64,000 nt of DNA from Duganella fentianensis (GCF_009857835.1 NZ_WWCL01000003.1:744001-808000); one strand, 5' to 3'. Shown: positions 35,359 to 44,727, counted from the stretch's first letter. Numbers and translations are program-made. Notes: generated by a model not told the origin, from the letters alone.

Positions 35359-38300
35359 ATGAACGCGCGGCCAGGCCAGCGTTTGCAGAGCGTGCAATCA
35401 CCGCACATTCTGTCCTCGCTGGTGCTGGCCATCTGCCTGGCTGCCACCGCCGTGCTATGGCTGGGCGCGCGCGCCGATGCCGAACGCGATGCGCGCAGCG
35501 AATTCGAGATGCAGGTGCGCGTACTGCATAACAATCTCGATCAGCGCATGCGCATCTACGCACAGGTGCTGTACGGCGTGCAGGGTCTGTTCACCAGTTC
35601 GGAGCGGGTAAGCCGCGACGAATTCCACACCTATCTGGCCGGCCAGCACCTGCAGCAGCATTTCCCCGGCATACAGGGCATAGGCTATATGGCGCTGCTG
35701 GCGCCGCAGCAGCTGGATGCTCATACGGAGCAGGTGCGCCGGAGCGGCGTGGCCGGCTACCGCGTGCATCCGGCCGGCCTGCGCGACTGGTATGCCGCCA
35801 TCACCTATCTGGAACCGGCCACGGTGGCCAATGCCCGCGCCATCGGTTTCGATTCGGCTTCCGAACCGCTGCGTCGCGCTGCGCTGGAACAGGCGCGCGA
35901 TAGCGGCTTGCCGGCCCTGACAGCGCGCATCCGGCTGGTGCAGGAACTGGAGCAGGAAGCGCCCGTGCAGGCCGGCTTCCTGATGGTGCTGCCGCTGTAC
36001 CGGCATGGCGCGCCTGTCGCCACGGTGGAACAGCGCCGCGCCGCCCTGACGGGTTGGGTGTATGCGCCGTTCCGCATGGATGACCTGATGGCAGGGCTGG
36101 GCGGCCCCCGCGCCAGCGGCTTCGATGTGGAAATCTATGACGGCAGCAGCCTCAGTTCCGCCAACCTCATGTACGACAGCCAGCCCGATGACCTGCAGCG
36201 CAGCCGCGTCAGCCAGCAGCAGTTTCCGGTCGCTGGCCGCAGCTGGACGTTGCAGATCAGCGCTGCCGGCAGCAATGCCAGCGGCGAGCGCAAGGCCACC
36301 CTGCTGGGCCTGGCCGGTATGCTGTTTAGCGCCCTGCTGGCCGGACTGACGTTCCAGCTGGCGCACAGCCGCGTGCGTGCCCGTGCCGCCCAGAGCTATG
36401 CCGAGATGCTGGCGGGCGACCTGCGCGAACGCGAACAGGCGCTGCTGGCGCTGGCCAGCGAAGAGCAGCGCAGCCAGGCCACCATCCGCAGCATACTCGA
36501 TGCCACCATGGACGGCATCCTGGTGGAAGACCCGCAGGGCGAAGTGCTGAATGTGAACCGGCGTTTGCGCGAGATGTGGCATCTGCCCGAGCATCTGGAC
36601 TGGCTGACCGACGGGGCGGCGCTACGGGTCCACATGGCCCAGCAGCTACGCCCGCCCGTACAGGCGCCGCTGCTGGTGCCGTCGCCGGACTACAGGGCAG
36701 GCTGGCCGGCCGAGGGCGAGCTCAGTGTGCTGCATCTGCGCGATGGCCGCGTGATCGAACAGCATACACGCCAGCTACAGCTGGGCAGCATGGCGGCCCG
36801 CCTGCATTCCTTCCACGATATTACCGAGCGCACCCGCGCCATGCAGCGTGAGCAGACGCGCCGTCAGGTGCTGGAATTGCTGGCCACCGGCGCACCATTG
36901 CAGACCATACTCGAAGGCGTGGTGCGCGGCGTGGAGGCGGGCAACGAGGATATGCTGTGCAGCGTGCTGCTGCGCGAAGGCGATAGCGATCATCTGCTGG
37001 TGGGCGCGGCGCCCAGCCTGCCCGTGTTCTTCAACGCGGCCGTACATGGTCAGGCGCTGAGCGATATGCCCGGCCCCTGCAGTCAGGCGGTGCAGCAGCG
37101 GCGGCGCATCATCGTGGCCGACATCGCCAACACGCCGGAGCTGGGCGATTACCGCGTGCAGGCCATGCAGGCCGGGCTGGGCTCGTGCTGGGCCGATCCG
37201 ATTTTCGGCGCCAGCGGCAATGTGCTGGGCGCTTTCGCCATCTACCACCGCAGTCCGCGCCTGCCCGGCATGGCCCATATCACGCTGATCGAACAGGCCG
37301 CACAGCTGGCCGGCATCGCCATCGAACAGGCCCGTGCAGCGCAGGCGCTGCGTGCCGGCGAAGCCCGCTTCCGCAGCCTGTACGACCATGCGCCCGTGGC
37401 CCTGTGGGAGCAGGACTGGTCGGGCGTGCGCCAGGCGCTGAACGAGCTCGAGCTGACCGGCATCGACGATCTGGCCGGCTATCTGCAGGCCCATCCCGCG
37501 CAGCTCGACTATCTGGCGGCCCAGGTGCGCATCGTCGATGTCAATGCGGCCGGGCTGGCGCAGGTGGGGGCCAGAGCCGACCGGCAGGATCTGGCGCAGC
37601 TGACGCTGGAGCAGAACTTCGATGCGGCCGCCAGACCGAATTTTGCGCTGGCGCTGGCCGCGCTGGTCAAGGGGCAGCACATCTTCAGCTGCGAAGGCAG
37701 TTTCCGCCGCCTCGACGGGGTGGCGCGCCGCAATGAGCTGACCCTGCTGGTGATGCCCGGCCATGGCCACAGCCTGGATTTCCTGATCGTCTCCACGCTC
37801 GATACCACGGAGCGGCGCCGCATGCACGACGAGCTGCATCTGCTGGCCACTACCGATGCGCTGACGGGCTTGCCGAACCGGCGCGAGTTCATGCGCCGGC
37901 TGGAAGAAGAACACAGCCGCCTGCAGCGTGCACCGGAACCGCCGGCCAGCGTGCTGCTGCTCGATGTCGACCATTTCAAGCGCATCAATGACGAATATGG
38001 CCACCCTGCCGGCGACCGCGTGCTGCAGCAGCTGGCCGAACGCATGAACGCGGGACGGCGCAAGATCGATATGCTGGGCCGCATAGGCGGCGAGGAATTT
38101 GCCATGCTGTTGCCGGCCACGGCCCTGCCGGCGGCAGAACTGATGGCCGAGCGGCTGCGTGCGCGTGTGGCCGATACGCCCATGCAGCTGGCCGATGGCG
38201 TGGAAATCACGGTGACGGTGAGTATCGGACTGGCCCGGCTGGCGGCCGCTGAAGCGCAGGGAGCACAGGCATTGAGCCGCGCCGATCAGGCCTTGTATGC

Positions 38301-38361
38301 GGCGAAACGGGCCGGGCGTAACCGGGTGCTGCTGGCGCAGGATGAAGGCCGTCTGGCCTGA
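35359..38361 (+). CDS. membrane CHASE-PAS-GAF-PAS-GGDEF diguanylate cyclase
   Basis: 1000 residues, starting at the base after the queC stop. Order: transmembrane helix 1 (about 15-35), periplasmic CHASE domain (about 45-310), transmembrane helix 2 (LLGLAGMLFSALLAGLTFQL), PAS, GAF (about 500-660), PAS-like, and GGDEF (about 835-1000). The active site is GGEEF with an RKID inhibitory I-site five residues upstream, so an active, product-inhibited cyclase is expected. CHASE domains sense extracellular small molecules. No EAL domain. Confidence 0.92.
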   Translation: MNARPGQRLQSVQSPHILSSLVLAICLAATAVLWLGARADAERDARSEFEMQVRVLHNNLDQRMRIYAQVLYGVQGLFTSSERVSRDEFHTYLAGQHLQQHFPGIQGIGYMALLAPQQLDAHTEQVRRSGVAGYRVHPAGLRDWYAAITYLEPATVANARAIGFDSASEPLRRAALEQARDSGLPALTARIRLVQELEQEAPVQAGFLMVLPLYRHGAPVATVEQRRAALTGWVYAPFRMDDLMAGLGGPRASGFDVEIYDGSSLSSANLMYDSQPDDLQRSRVSQQQFPVAGRSWTLQISAAGSNASGERKATLLGLAGMLFSALLAGLTFQLAHSRVRARAAQSYAEMLAGDLREREQALLALASEEQRSQATIRSILDATMDGILVEDPQGEVLNVNRRLREMWHLPEHLDWLTDGAALRVHMAQQLRPPVQAPLLVPSPDYRAGWPAEGELSVLHLRDGRVIEQHTRQLQLGSMAARLHSFHDITERTRAMQREQTRRQVLELLATGAPLQTILEGVVRGVEAGNEDMLCSVLLREGDSDHLLVGAAPSLPVFFNAAVHGQALSDMPGPCSQAVQQRRRIIVADIANTPELGDYRVQAMQAGLGSCWADPIFGASGNVLGAFAIYHRSPRLPGMAHITLIEQAAQLAGIAIEQARAAQALRAGEARFRSLYDHAPVALWEQDWSGVRQALNELELTGIDDLAGYLQAHPAQLDYLAAQVRIVDVNAAGLAQVGARADRQDLAQLTLEQNFDAAARPNFALALAALVKGQHIFSCEGSFRRLDGVARRNELTLLVMPGHGHSLDFLIVSTLDTTERRRMHDELHLLATTDALTGLPNRREFMRRLEEEHSRLQRAPEPPASVLLLDVDHFKRINDEYGHPAGDRVLQQLAERMNAGRRKIDMLGRIGGEEFAMLLPATALPAAELMAERLRARVADTPMQLADGVEITVTVSIGLARLAAAEAQGAQALSRADQALYAAKRAGRNRVLLAQDEGRLA

Positions 38362-38369
38362 AGGCGGAT

Positions 38370-38394
38370 CGGCCGGGAGTGTTAGTCCCGGCCG
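38370..38394 (+). terminator. hairpin after the CHASE-GGDEF gene
   Basis: CGGCCGGGA (38370-38378) and TCCCGGCCG (38386-38394) form a 9-bp GC-rich stem nine bases after the stop codon; no T-run follows. Confidence 0.5.
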
Positions 38395-38453
38395 CTTCCG
38401 GTTGAAACGGGTAGGGCTGGCAGCAGCGGTGCCGGTGCTGCGCAGCCGTGTGA

Positions 38454-38843
38454 TCAGACTGCCTGATTCAGGGCCAGATGCTGGCGGCGTTGCTGGCGTT
38501 TGCGGGCGTAGTAGTAGATGCCGACGACGATCAGCAGGGGCAGCAGCAGTGGCGATACGGCCATGATGCAGATGAAGGCCAGCAATGCCATGCCACCCAC
38601 CATCAGCACGCCCAGACCGGCGAACAGCACGCCGAGGAAGATCGCCACACCGACACACACCACCGCGGCGATGGCCATGCCGCCACTGGCGAACAGCACG
38701 CCCAGCACAGCGCCGACCGGACCGTCGATCTCGTCGCCATCGATGTTGACGTTGATGCCGTCACCAAACATTACCTGCCACGCAGAAATGGCCAGGAAAG
38801 TGAGCAGCGTTGCGATGAACAGATATTTGGCAGAGCGTTTCAT
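38454..38843 (-). CDS. small membrane protein of unknown function
   Basis: 129 residues. A signal-like first helix (YLFIATLLTFLAISAW), an acidic periplasmic loop (NVNIDGDEIDGP), then three closely packed Gly/Ala/Val-rich helices and a basic C-terminal tail (YYYARKRQQRRQH). The pattern suggests an inner-membrane protein with a cytoplasmic C-terminus. I recognise no family. It is transcribed divergently from the next small gene. Confidence 0.65.
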   Translation of the reverse strand: MKRSAKYLFIATLLTFLAISAWQVMFGDGINVNIDGDEIDGPVGAVLGVLFASGGMAIAAVVCVGVAIFLGVLFAGLGVLMVGGMALLAFICIMAVSPLLLPLLIVVGIYYYARKRQQRRQHLALNQAV

Positions 38844-38989
38844 GGTGGACCCCGATTCTGGTTAAGTTCTTATGTGCCGTCTGGCATGGTTGAACTGTAC
38901 GCGCGGGGCCTCTGCGCAGCCAGCGGTGTGCGACAAAGCGCCGATTTGACGGGATGGAATGCATGCAGGCCGCGCCGAATGGTCAGGCC

Positions 38990-39017
38990 TTGCATAGTGC
39001 CAGTGCTGGCCTATACT
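38990..39017 (+). promoter_or_regulatory. sigma-70 promoter of the second proline-rich microprotein
   Basis: TTGCAT (38990-38995) and TATACT (39012-39017) with a 16-bp spacer, 32 bases before the ATG at 39050, with AGGAGGG between. Confidence 0.6.
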
Positions 39018-39049
39018 GAAAGTTCGAGTTCTGTCAGGAGGGTCGTATC

Positions 39050-39259
39050 ATGGTTGCTGTAGAGCGAGTGCGGGCGGTCTGGCGCCGGATGCGCCTGTCC
39101 GGTGGCGGGCCCAAAAATCCCCCCTCGGCCCCCCCTGCCATTCCGCCCATCATCATCAACCCCTACACTTACCAGACGCCGCAGCCAGCCATCGATCCGC
39201 GCAGCACGCCCTTGCGCCCCCCGGCCCAGCCGCCGGCACGGCCGTGTATCGCCCTGTAG
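39050..39259 (+). CDS. proline-rich microprotein with basic N-terminus
   Basis: 69 residues: a basic amphipathic N-terminus (VERVRAVWRRMRLSGGG) followed by a ~45-residue proline-rich tail (PPSAPPAIPPIIINPYTY and so on). It has a good promoter and an AGGAGGG site eight bases before the ATG, so it is likely translated. No homology recognised; the tail could bind WW/SH3-like or outer-membrane partners, but this is speculation. Nearby antisense and +2-frame frames are shadows. Confidence 0.55.
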   Translation: MVAVERVRAVWRRMRLSGGGPKNPPSAPPAIPPIIINPYTYQTPQPAIDPRSTPLRPPAQPPARPCIAL

Positions 39260-39263
39260 GGCA

Positions 39264-39315
39264 AAAAAATCGGGGCTGGCAGAGCCTTCCCTTGCAGGAA
39301 GACCTTGCCAGCCCC
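39264..39315 (-). terminator. rho-independent terminator of the PEP-CTERM gene
   Basis: Read on the minus strand, GGGGCTGGCA and TGCCAGCCCC form a 10-bp stem (39306-39315 with 39272-39281) followed by a run of seven T residues (39264-39270). Confidence 0.85.
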
Positions 39316-39354
39316 TAAGCGTTCTAGACGCTGTTACTTTGTTCTGCTAATTGC

Positions 39355-40014
39355 TTAGTAGAAGCGCTCCTCGTTCGACTGGCGACGGCGGCGGCTGGCG
39401 AAGCCCACCAGGCCCAGACCCGTCAGCAGCATGGCATAGGTTTCTGGTTCCGGTACGGCTGCGATGTAGGAGTGGTTATCCGTCTCGAAGGCATTGGTAT
39501 TCGAGGAGAACTTCACGCTCGAAATCGTGGTGCCGCTATCGGTCACAAAATTCATGTAGAAGCCATGGCTCTGATTGCCATCAGCCATCAGCGAGGCGGC
39601 GTGCGCCATGTCGCTGCCGTTAATTTGCAGGATGGCAGTGTTGCCGCTGTACAGAGTAACCACGTTGTAGCTGTCTGGCGAACCCATGAAATAGCCGAAG
39701 TAGCGTACGCCGTTGCCGCCAAAGGTCACGCTCGACGAAGTCACCTGACCGTGGCTGGTACCGACCGAGAAGTAGCGGGTGATGTCACCTGGTGGCGGCG
39801 CCGATTCGCCGGGATAGCCGCCAGCCGGGATGATGGCATTGAGGGTATCGTAGGTGGCGAAGCCGGTAGGCAGCAGGCCATTGTCGAAATCAATGGTGGT
39901 GACGCCGGAAACTGTCGAAGTGTTGCCGCTAGTGGCCGTGTAGGTGACGCCAGCTTGTGCGCTCAGCGCAGCACCGGTAAGGGCCAGAGCCAGCAGGGTT
40001 TTGGTCAGAGACAT
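39355..40014 (-). CDS. PEP-CTERM sorting-domain exported protein
   Basis: 219 residues. A signal peptide ends at SAQA; the middle is Gly/Ser/Thr-rich and beta-prone; the C-terminus has the sorting signal VPEPETYAMLLTGLGLVGF followed by an RRRR cluster, with an eight-residue acidic tail beyond it. PEP-CTERM proteins are processed by exosortase (EpsH/XrtA) and usually accompany exopolysaccharide and floc formation. No exosortase is in the window. A terminator follows. Confidence 0.88.
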   Translation of the reverse strand: MSLTKTLLALALTGAALSAQAGVTYTATSGNTSTVSGVTTIDFDNGLLPTGFATYDTLNAIIPAGGYPGESAPPPGDITRYFSVGTSHGQVTSSSVTFGGNGVRYFGYFMGSPDSYNVVTLYSGNTAILQINGSDMAHAASLMADGNQSHGFYMNFVTDSGTTISSVKFSSNTNAFETDNHSYIAAVPEPETYAMLLTGLGLVGFASRRRRQSNEERFY

Positions 40015-40397
40015 GATCGGTTCCTTATCTATAGGCTAGCTAATTTGGGGCTAGCAGCACTTGTATTAACAACAGGAAACTGGTGATTCTGGATTGATAA
40101 TAATAATATTCACTAGGCAATGTCTAGTGATTTTTTTGTAGTAAAGCAGCCATAAACCGGGGTGGCGATGCTGAAGGCTGGCTTAAGTGTCTGATTTAAT
40201 ATGATTTTCGTACTGCCAACACTAGGCAAAAAATTTCTCTTTAATATTTTATTTTGGAAAGTTTTGTTGCGTTTATGGCCTCTATATTGCCATAATTTTC
40301 ACAAAAGTCTGATCTTGCTCAGTACGCAGGCGGCATTGTTGATCAGGCGCGCAGGGCGTATCATTTCGCTCCCTTACCTATCCGACAGGAGCGCGCC
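40015..40397. other. 383-bp AT-rich divergent intergenic region
   Basis: Between the PEP-CTERM gene (minus) and a conserved hypothetical gene (plus). Contains a dyad CACTAG-N7-CTAGTG (40111-40129) followed by seven T residues on the plus strand, a second copy of CACTAGGCAA at 40220-40229, and two GCTAGC palindromes (40035 and 40050) near the PEP-CTERM start. A promoter for the plus gene lies at 40336-40364. I found no sigma-54 site and no open frame. Confidence 0.5.
40336..40364 (+). promoter_or_regulatory. sigma-70 promoter of the 40398 gene
   Basis: TTGTTG (40336-40341) and TATCAT (40359-40364) with a 17-bp spacer; CAGGAG lies before the ATG at 40398. Confidence 0.5.
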
Positions 40398-40883
40398 ATG
40401 GAGCCAGCACAGCAAACCGACCACGACAGCCCCGTGCAGGAGGCCAGACTGTGGCAGGGCAATGGCTGGACTGCCCGCGTGATCAAGAACGAGGACGATG
40501 ATGGCTGGGCCGTAGCCATGATCAAGGATGGCGAACCGGAACCGGCACTGGTGGGGCCGTGGACCATGGGACGCGACAAGAAAAATCCCAAGCCGCTTGA
40601 TTTGCCGGCCTTCCATACGCTGGTGAAAACCGCTAACGAGGTGCTGCGTCGCCACGAGCAGCAGCTGCACGCGCAGTTGCACAAGCAGGTGCTGGTCAAT
40701 GATGAAGCGGGGCCGATCAAGGTGCTGCTCGATATCGTGCCTGATGAAGACGATCCGTATGCCCTGCTGAGCGCCTACGACAGCGATGGCGAACAGCTGG
40801 CACAGGTGCGCGTTGCGCCCGATTTCAAACTCAACGTCAGCAGCGCTGCACACTGGATTGCGGGCGGCTACCGTCGTCCCTGA
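40398..40883 (+). CDS. conserved-looking cytoplasmic hypothetical protein
   Basis: 161 residues, acidic N-terminal half, no signal peptide or membrane helix. Blocks such as WTARVIKNEDDDGWAVAMIKDGE and PWTMGRDKKNPKPL look like a compact alpha/beta domain. Its own promoter and a CAGGAG site support expression. I do not recognise a family. Confidence 0.7.
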   Translation: MEPAQQTDHDSPVQEARLWQGNGWTARVIKNEDDDGWAVAMIKDGEPEPALVGPWTMGRDKKNPKPLDLPAFHTLVKTANEVLRRHEQQLHAQLHKQVLVNDEAGPIKVLLDIVPDEDDPYALLSAYDSDGEQLAQVRVAPDFKLNVSSAAHWIAGGYRRP

Positions 40884-41008
40884 ACCACGCCTTGTGTGCC
40901 GGCCGGCGCAGACAATAGCGCCCTGAGGCCAGAACGGCGCCAGCCTATGGCCGTGCGCGTGGGGAACTGCTAGTATTTTCCTGTTCATATTACGATTCAG
41001 GAAACTCG

Positions 41009-42961
41009 ATGGAAAGTCGTCTCGCCCGCCTCGAAGCCGTACAGGCCATGTTGCTGGAAATCGGCCAGAAGGCCAGTAGCTGTACCGATATCAGCGAATT
41101 CCTGCAATCCGTGCATGCGGGGCTGGGGCGCATCATGTATGCGGCCAACTTCTTTGTCGCGCTTAGCGACGCCGATGGCCCCGTCAATCAGGTGCGCTTT
41201 GTCTACTTCGTCGATGAAGTCGACGAACCGCCCGGCCGTGACGAACTGTTCGAACTGGAAGAGGGCGAATCGCCCACCGCTGCCGTAATCATCAATGACC
41301 GCAGCATGATCATGACGGCGGCCGAACATCAGGCACGGCGGCAGGACAATGCCGGCTTCGGCATAGGCACCATTGCCGAACACTGGATGGGTTGCCCGCT
41401 GCATGATCTCAACCATCAGGTGCTGGGCGCCATGGTGATGCAGAGTTACGACAAGGAACACACTTACAGCACCGAAGATCAGGCCCTGTTCGCCCAGATC
41501 GCCAACCACGTGTCGAGCGCGCTGCAGGGCTTGCGCAGCATGGACAGACTGGAACGCGCCGTGCAGGAACGCACCGCGCTGCTGGCGCACGAAGTGGCCG
41601 AGCGGCGCCGCGCCGAGAACATCCAGCGCGCGCTGTACCAGCTGGCCAATCTGTCGGCCACCGCTACGGGCGGCAGCCGTTTGAACATGCAGCTGCACCA
41701 GATCATCAGCGAGCTGGTACCGGCGCAGAACTTCCTGATGGCGCTATACCACCCTGATACGCAGGAAATCAGCATTCCCTATTTTGTCGACGAGAAGGAC
41801 GAGCAGGCGCCCGTCAAACGCTTCGATTTCGGGCTGGGTATGTCGTCCTACATCCTGCAGCGCAAGCAGGCGCAGATGCTGGACCGGGCCGCGCTGGAAG
41901 CGCTGATCGCCAGCGGCGAACTGAAACAGCCGCTGGGCAGCATAGAGATCGCCAGCTGGATGGGCGCACCCATGCTGCTGGGCGATACGGCTTACGGCGT
42001 GATCATCGTGCAGAGCTATGACGACCGGGTGCTGTACACCCAGGCCGATCTGGACATCCTCGCCTTCATGGCCAGCCATGTGGCCGTGGCCATCGCCCGC
42101 ATGCGCGCCGACCGCGAAATCCGCCGCGCCAAGGAAGCGCTGGAAGAACAGAACGCCGCGCTGGAATCGGCAATGGACTCGCTCAAGGAAGCGCAGGGCG
42201 AACTGGTAAGGCAGGAAAAGCTGGCGTCGCTGGGCCGGCTGGTGGCTGGCGTGGCACACGAAATCAATACCCCGCTGGGCATCTGCGTGACGGCCACCAG
42301 CCATCTGGTGGAAGAGCTGCGCCTGACGCGCGAAGAGCTGGCCAACGGCACGCTGGACGAGGAGGGCCTGCAGCAGTTCTTTGGCATCATCGACCAGTCG
42401 CTGCGTATCATGACCACCAATACCCAGCGCGCGGCAGCGCTGGTGCGCAGCTTCAAGCAGGTGGCAGTGGACCAGTCGGCCGACGATATCCGCAGCTTCA
42501 ATCTGCGCCGCTATCTGGACGAAGTGCTGCTGTCGCTGCAGCCCAAACTCAAAGGCAAGCCGGTCACGCTGGAAGTGGAATGCCCCGAGCAGATCAATAT
42601 GGCCAGCTTCCCCGGCGCGCTATCGCAGGTGGTGACGAATATGGTGGTCAATTCGCTGGTGCACGGTTTCGAGCAGGGCGAGCCCGGCGTCATCCGCATC
42701 AGCGTGGCGCTCGATGGCGATCTGGTCGAACTCAATTACAGCGACGATGGCATAGGCATGGACAGCGCGGCACTGGCCCAGCTGTTCGATCCCTTCTACA
42801 CCACCAAGCGCGGCACGGGCGGCAGCGGGCTTGGTGCCCACATCCTGTACAACCTTGTTACGGGTGCGCTGGGCGGCAGCGTCAAGGTGCTCAGTTCGCC
42901 GGGACTGGGGCTGCACTACAAGCTGCGCTTCCCCAAGATCCAGCGCAAGGTGGCCGCCTGA
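41009..42961 (+). CDS. GAF-GAF histidine kinase
   Basis: 650 residues, soluble. Two GAF domains in tandem (about 10-185 and 215-370) share a FVYFVDE/IPYFVDE-like strand; a coiled coil (370-410) leads to HisKA with the H-box LVAGVAHEINTPLG and a HATPase (N-box VVNSLVHGF, G1 SDDGIGMD, G2 GTGGSGLGAHI). The HEINTPLG box and the long insert before the ATPase domain are typical of large sensor kinases signalling to receiver-HD proteins. Its stop is 25 bases from the convergent REC/HD-GYP gene, a plausible partner. Confidence 0.92.
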   Translation: MESRLARLEAVQAMLLEIGQKASSCTDISEFLQSVHAGLGRIMYAANFFVALSDADGPVNQVRFVYFVDEVDEPPGRDELFELEEGESPTAAVIINDRSMIMTAAEHQARRQDNAGFGIGTIAEHWMGCPLHDLNHQVLGAMVMQSYDKEHTYSTEDQALFAQIANHVSSALQGLRSMDRLERAVQERTALLAHEVAERRRAENIQRALYQLANLSATATGGSRLNMQLHQIISELVPAQNFLMALYHPDTQEISIPYFVDEKDEQAPVKRFDFGLGMSSYILQRKQAQMLDRAALEALIASGELKQPLGSIEIASWMGAPMLLGDTAYGVIIVQSYDDRVLYTQADLDILAFMASHVAVAIARMRADREIRRAKEALEEQNAALESAMDSLKEAQGELVRQEKLASLGRLVAGVAHEINTPLGICVTATSHLVEELRLTREELANGTLDEEGLQQFFGIIDQSLRIMTTNTQRAAALVRSFKQVAVDQSADDIRSFNLRRYLDEVLLSLQPKLKGKPVTLEVECPEQINMASFPGALSQVVTNMVVNSLVHGFEQGEPGVIRISVALDGDLVELNYSDDGIGMDSAALAQLFDPFYTTKRGTGGSGLGAHILYNLVTGALGGSVKVLSSPGLGLHYKLRFPKIQRKVAA

Positions 42962-42986
42962 GCGGGCCGGTGCTGCTGCGCAGCGC

Positions 42987-44492
42987 CTAGTCAGGGAAGC
43001 GCTGGTTGATGGCCAGCGCTTTATCGATGTTCTGCACCAGCAGGTCGACGTAATACGGATCCAGATGCTGGCCAGCCACGGAACGCAGGTGTTCGACCAC
43101 CTGTTCCAGCGGCCAGGCTTCCTTGTAGCAGCGCTTGTGCATCAGCGCGTCGAACACATCGGCCACGGCGACGATGCGCGCATACAGGTGGATGGCGTCG
43201 CCCTTGAGGCCTTGCGGATAGCCGCTGCCATCGTATTTTTCGTGGTGCTGGTGGGCGATCACGGCGGCCGCCTTGAGGATGGGGCGCTGCGAACCGTTCA
43301 GGATGGACAGCCCCACCGTCGGGTGCTGCTTCATGATTTCCCATTCTTCCGCATTCAGCTTGCCCGGCTTGAGCAGCACGGCATCGGGCGTGGCGATCTT
43401 GCCGATATCGTGCATGGGCGCGGCATGCTGCAGCACGGCGGTTTCTTCCTCGCTCATGCCGCTGGCGCTGGCCAGCAGGTGGCACACTTCGGCCATGCGG
43501 CGCACGTGGTTGCCTGCTTCGTTGGAGCGCGATTCCACCACATCGCCCAGACGCAGGATCAGCTCGGCCTGGGTATCGGTGATTTCCTGGGTCAGCAGGA
43601 TGTTGTCGAAAGCGATGGCCACGCCGGAGCAGAACACTTCCAGCAGCTTGATATCGAGCTCGCAGATTTCTTCCACCCCTTTCAGGATCAGCAGCGAATG
43701 CTTGCCGCTGTTATTCGGGAAGTAACCGATATAGGTATCGCCTTCGAGGTGGGTGATCTTGTTGACCTTGGAATTATCGAGCCGCGTCAGTAGTTCCGGG
43801 CTCAGTAGCGGGCCATCGATGTCGCCGATCTGGGCCAGTATCTCGTAATTGTTTTCGCCGCTGATGGCAGTGGCAGCGCGCAGGCGCAGCAGCATGCTCT
43901 GTTCCAGCCGCAGCAGGGCCACTACCTGCTGCAGCAGGCCGTTGGCGAAATCCTGCAGATTGCGCTGCTGGAAAATATGGGCGGAGGCGGCGATCACCCG
44001 TTCCAGCCCTTCGCGGTAATGCATCTGCTGCTGGCGCGCTTCTTCCACTTTCATGATGTCGCGGTAGGCGCGCAGCGCGGCGAAGGTGGTGGTGAACAGC
44101 TTGGTGCGATCGAGCTCGGTCTTTTCCTTGTAATCGTTGATATCGTAATTCACGATTACGCGCTCTTCCGGTGCCTGGCCCGGCTGGCCGGTGCGCAGCA
44201 CGATGCGGGTGAACTGGTTGTCCAGATCCTGACGCATCCAGCGCGCCACTTCCAGCCCCGCATCTTCGCTCTCCATCACCACATCGAGAAACACCAGCGC
44301 GATATCGCTTTCGCGCGCCAGCACTTGCTTGGCTTCTGCGCCGCTGTAGGCGTGGACAAAACTCAGTGCACGTCCGTCCAGACGGAAGCGGCTCAGGGTC
44401 AGCTTGGTGATATCGTGGATGTCGGGTTCATCGTCGACCAGCAGAACTTTCCATGGCGCTAGTTTAGGCGATGACGTGGACAGAAAAGACAT
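42987..44492 (-). CDS. REC-HD-GYP cyclic-di-GMP phosphodiesterase
   Basis: 501 residues from the ATG at 44492 (GGAAC nine bases upstream); the open frame continues to 45005 but that part is a shadow of phoX. Order: receiver (VDDEPDIHD, acceptor in VFLDVV), a DUF3369/GAF-like middle domain (about 165-310), and HD-GYP with HDIGK and the HHEKYDGSGYPQGLKG block, so metal ligands and the GYP signature are intact. It would hydrolyse c-di-GMP, opposing the two GGDEF cyclases in this window. Confidence 0.92.
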   Translation of the reverse strand: MSFLSTSSPKLAPWKVLLVDDEPDIHDITKLTLSRFRLDGRALSFVHAYSGAEAKQVLARESDIALVFLDVVMESEDAGLEVARWMRQDLDNQFTRIVLRTGQPGQAPEERVIVNYDINDYKEKTELDRTKLFTTTFAALRAYRDIMKVEEARQQQMHYREGLERVIAASAHIFQQRNLQDFANGLLQQVVALLRLEQSMLLRLRAATAISGENNYEILAQIGDIDGPLLSPELLTRLDNSKVNKITHLEGDTYIGYFPNNSGKHSLLILKGVEEICELDIKLLEVFCSGVAIAFDNILLTQEITDTQAELILRLGDVVESRSNEAGNHVRRMAEVCHLLASASGMSEEETAVLQHAAPMHDIGKIATPDAVLLKPGKLNAEEWEIMKQHPTVGLSILNGSQRPILKAAAVIAHQHHEKYDGSGYPQGLKGDAIHLYARIVAVADVFDALMHKRCYKEAWPLEQVVEHLRSVAGQHLDPYYVDLLVQNIDKALAINQRFPD

Positions 44493-44690
44493 ATGAGCGA
44501 GTTCCGCAAAAGGGCACGAGGTTGGGGTTATCCGATTGTAGACCGGGCTTATGGCCATTGACAACAAGCAACAATCCATGATTTTAGGGAGTGTTGCAAA
44601 GGCTGCAGCGGCCTGCTCAGAGCAGCTGCAACAATACTTCGTTTTTGGCAATATTGCCATCGCATTTACACAACATCGCGCCGTCGCCAT

Positions 44691-44727
44691 AAAAAAAGCC
44701 CGCAAGGAGCATACGCTCGTTGCGGGC
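44691..44727 (-). terminator. rho-independent terminator of phoX
   Basis: On the minus strand, an 8-bp stem GCCCGCAA/TTGCGGGC (44698-44727) with an inner GAGC/GCTC stem is followed by seven T residues (44691-44697). Confidence 0.9.

Noticed and set aside
40100..40140. sigma-54 promoter for the PEP-CTERM gene
   Set aside because: On the minus strand CAC and TTGC are present, but the spacing is one base too long and the -24 GG is absent.
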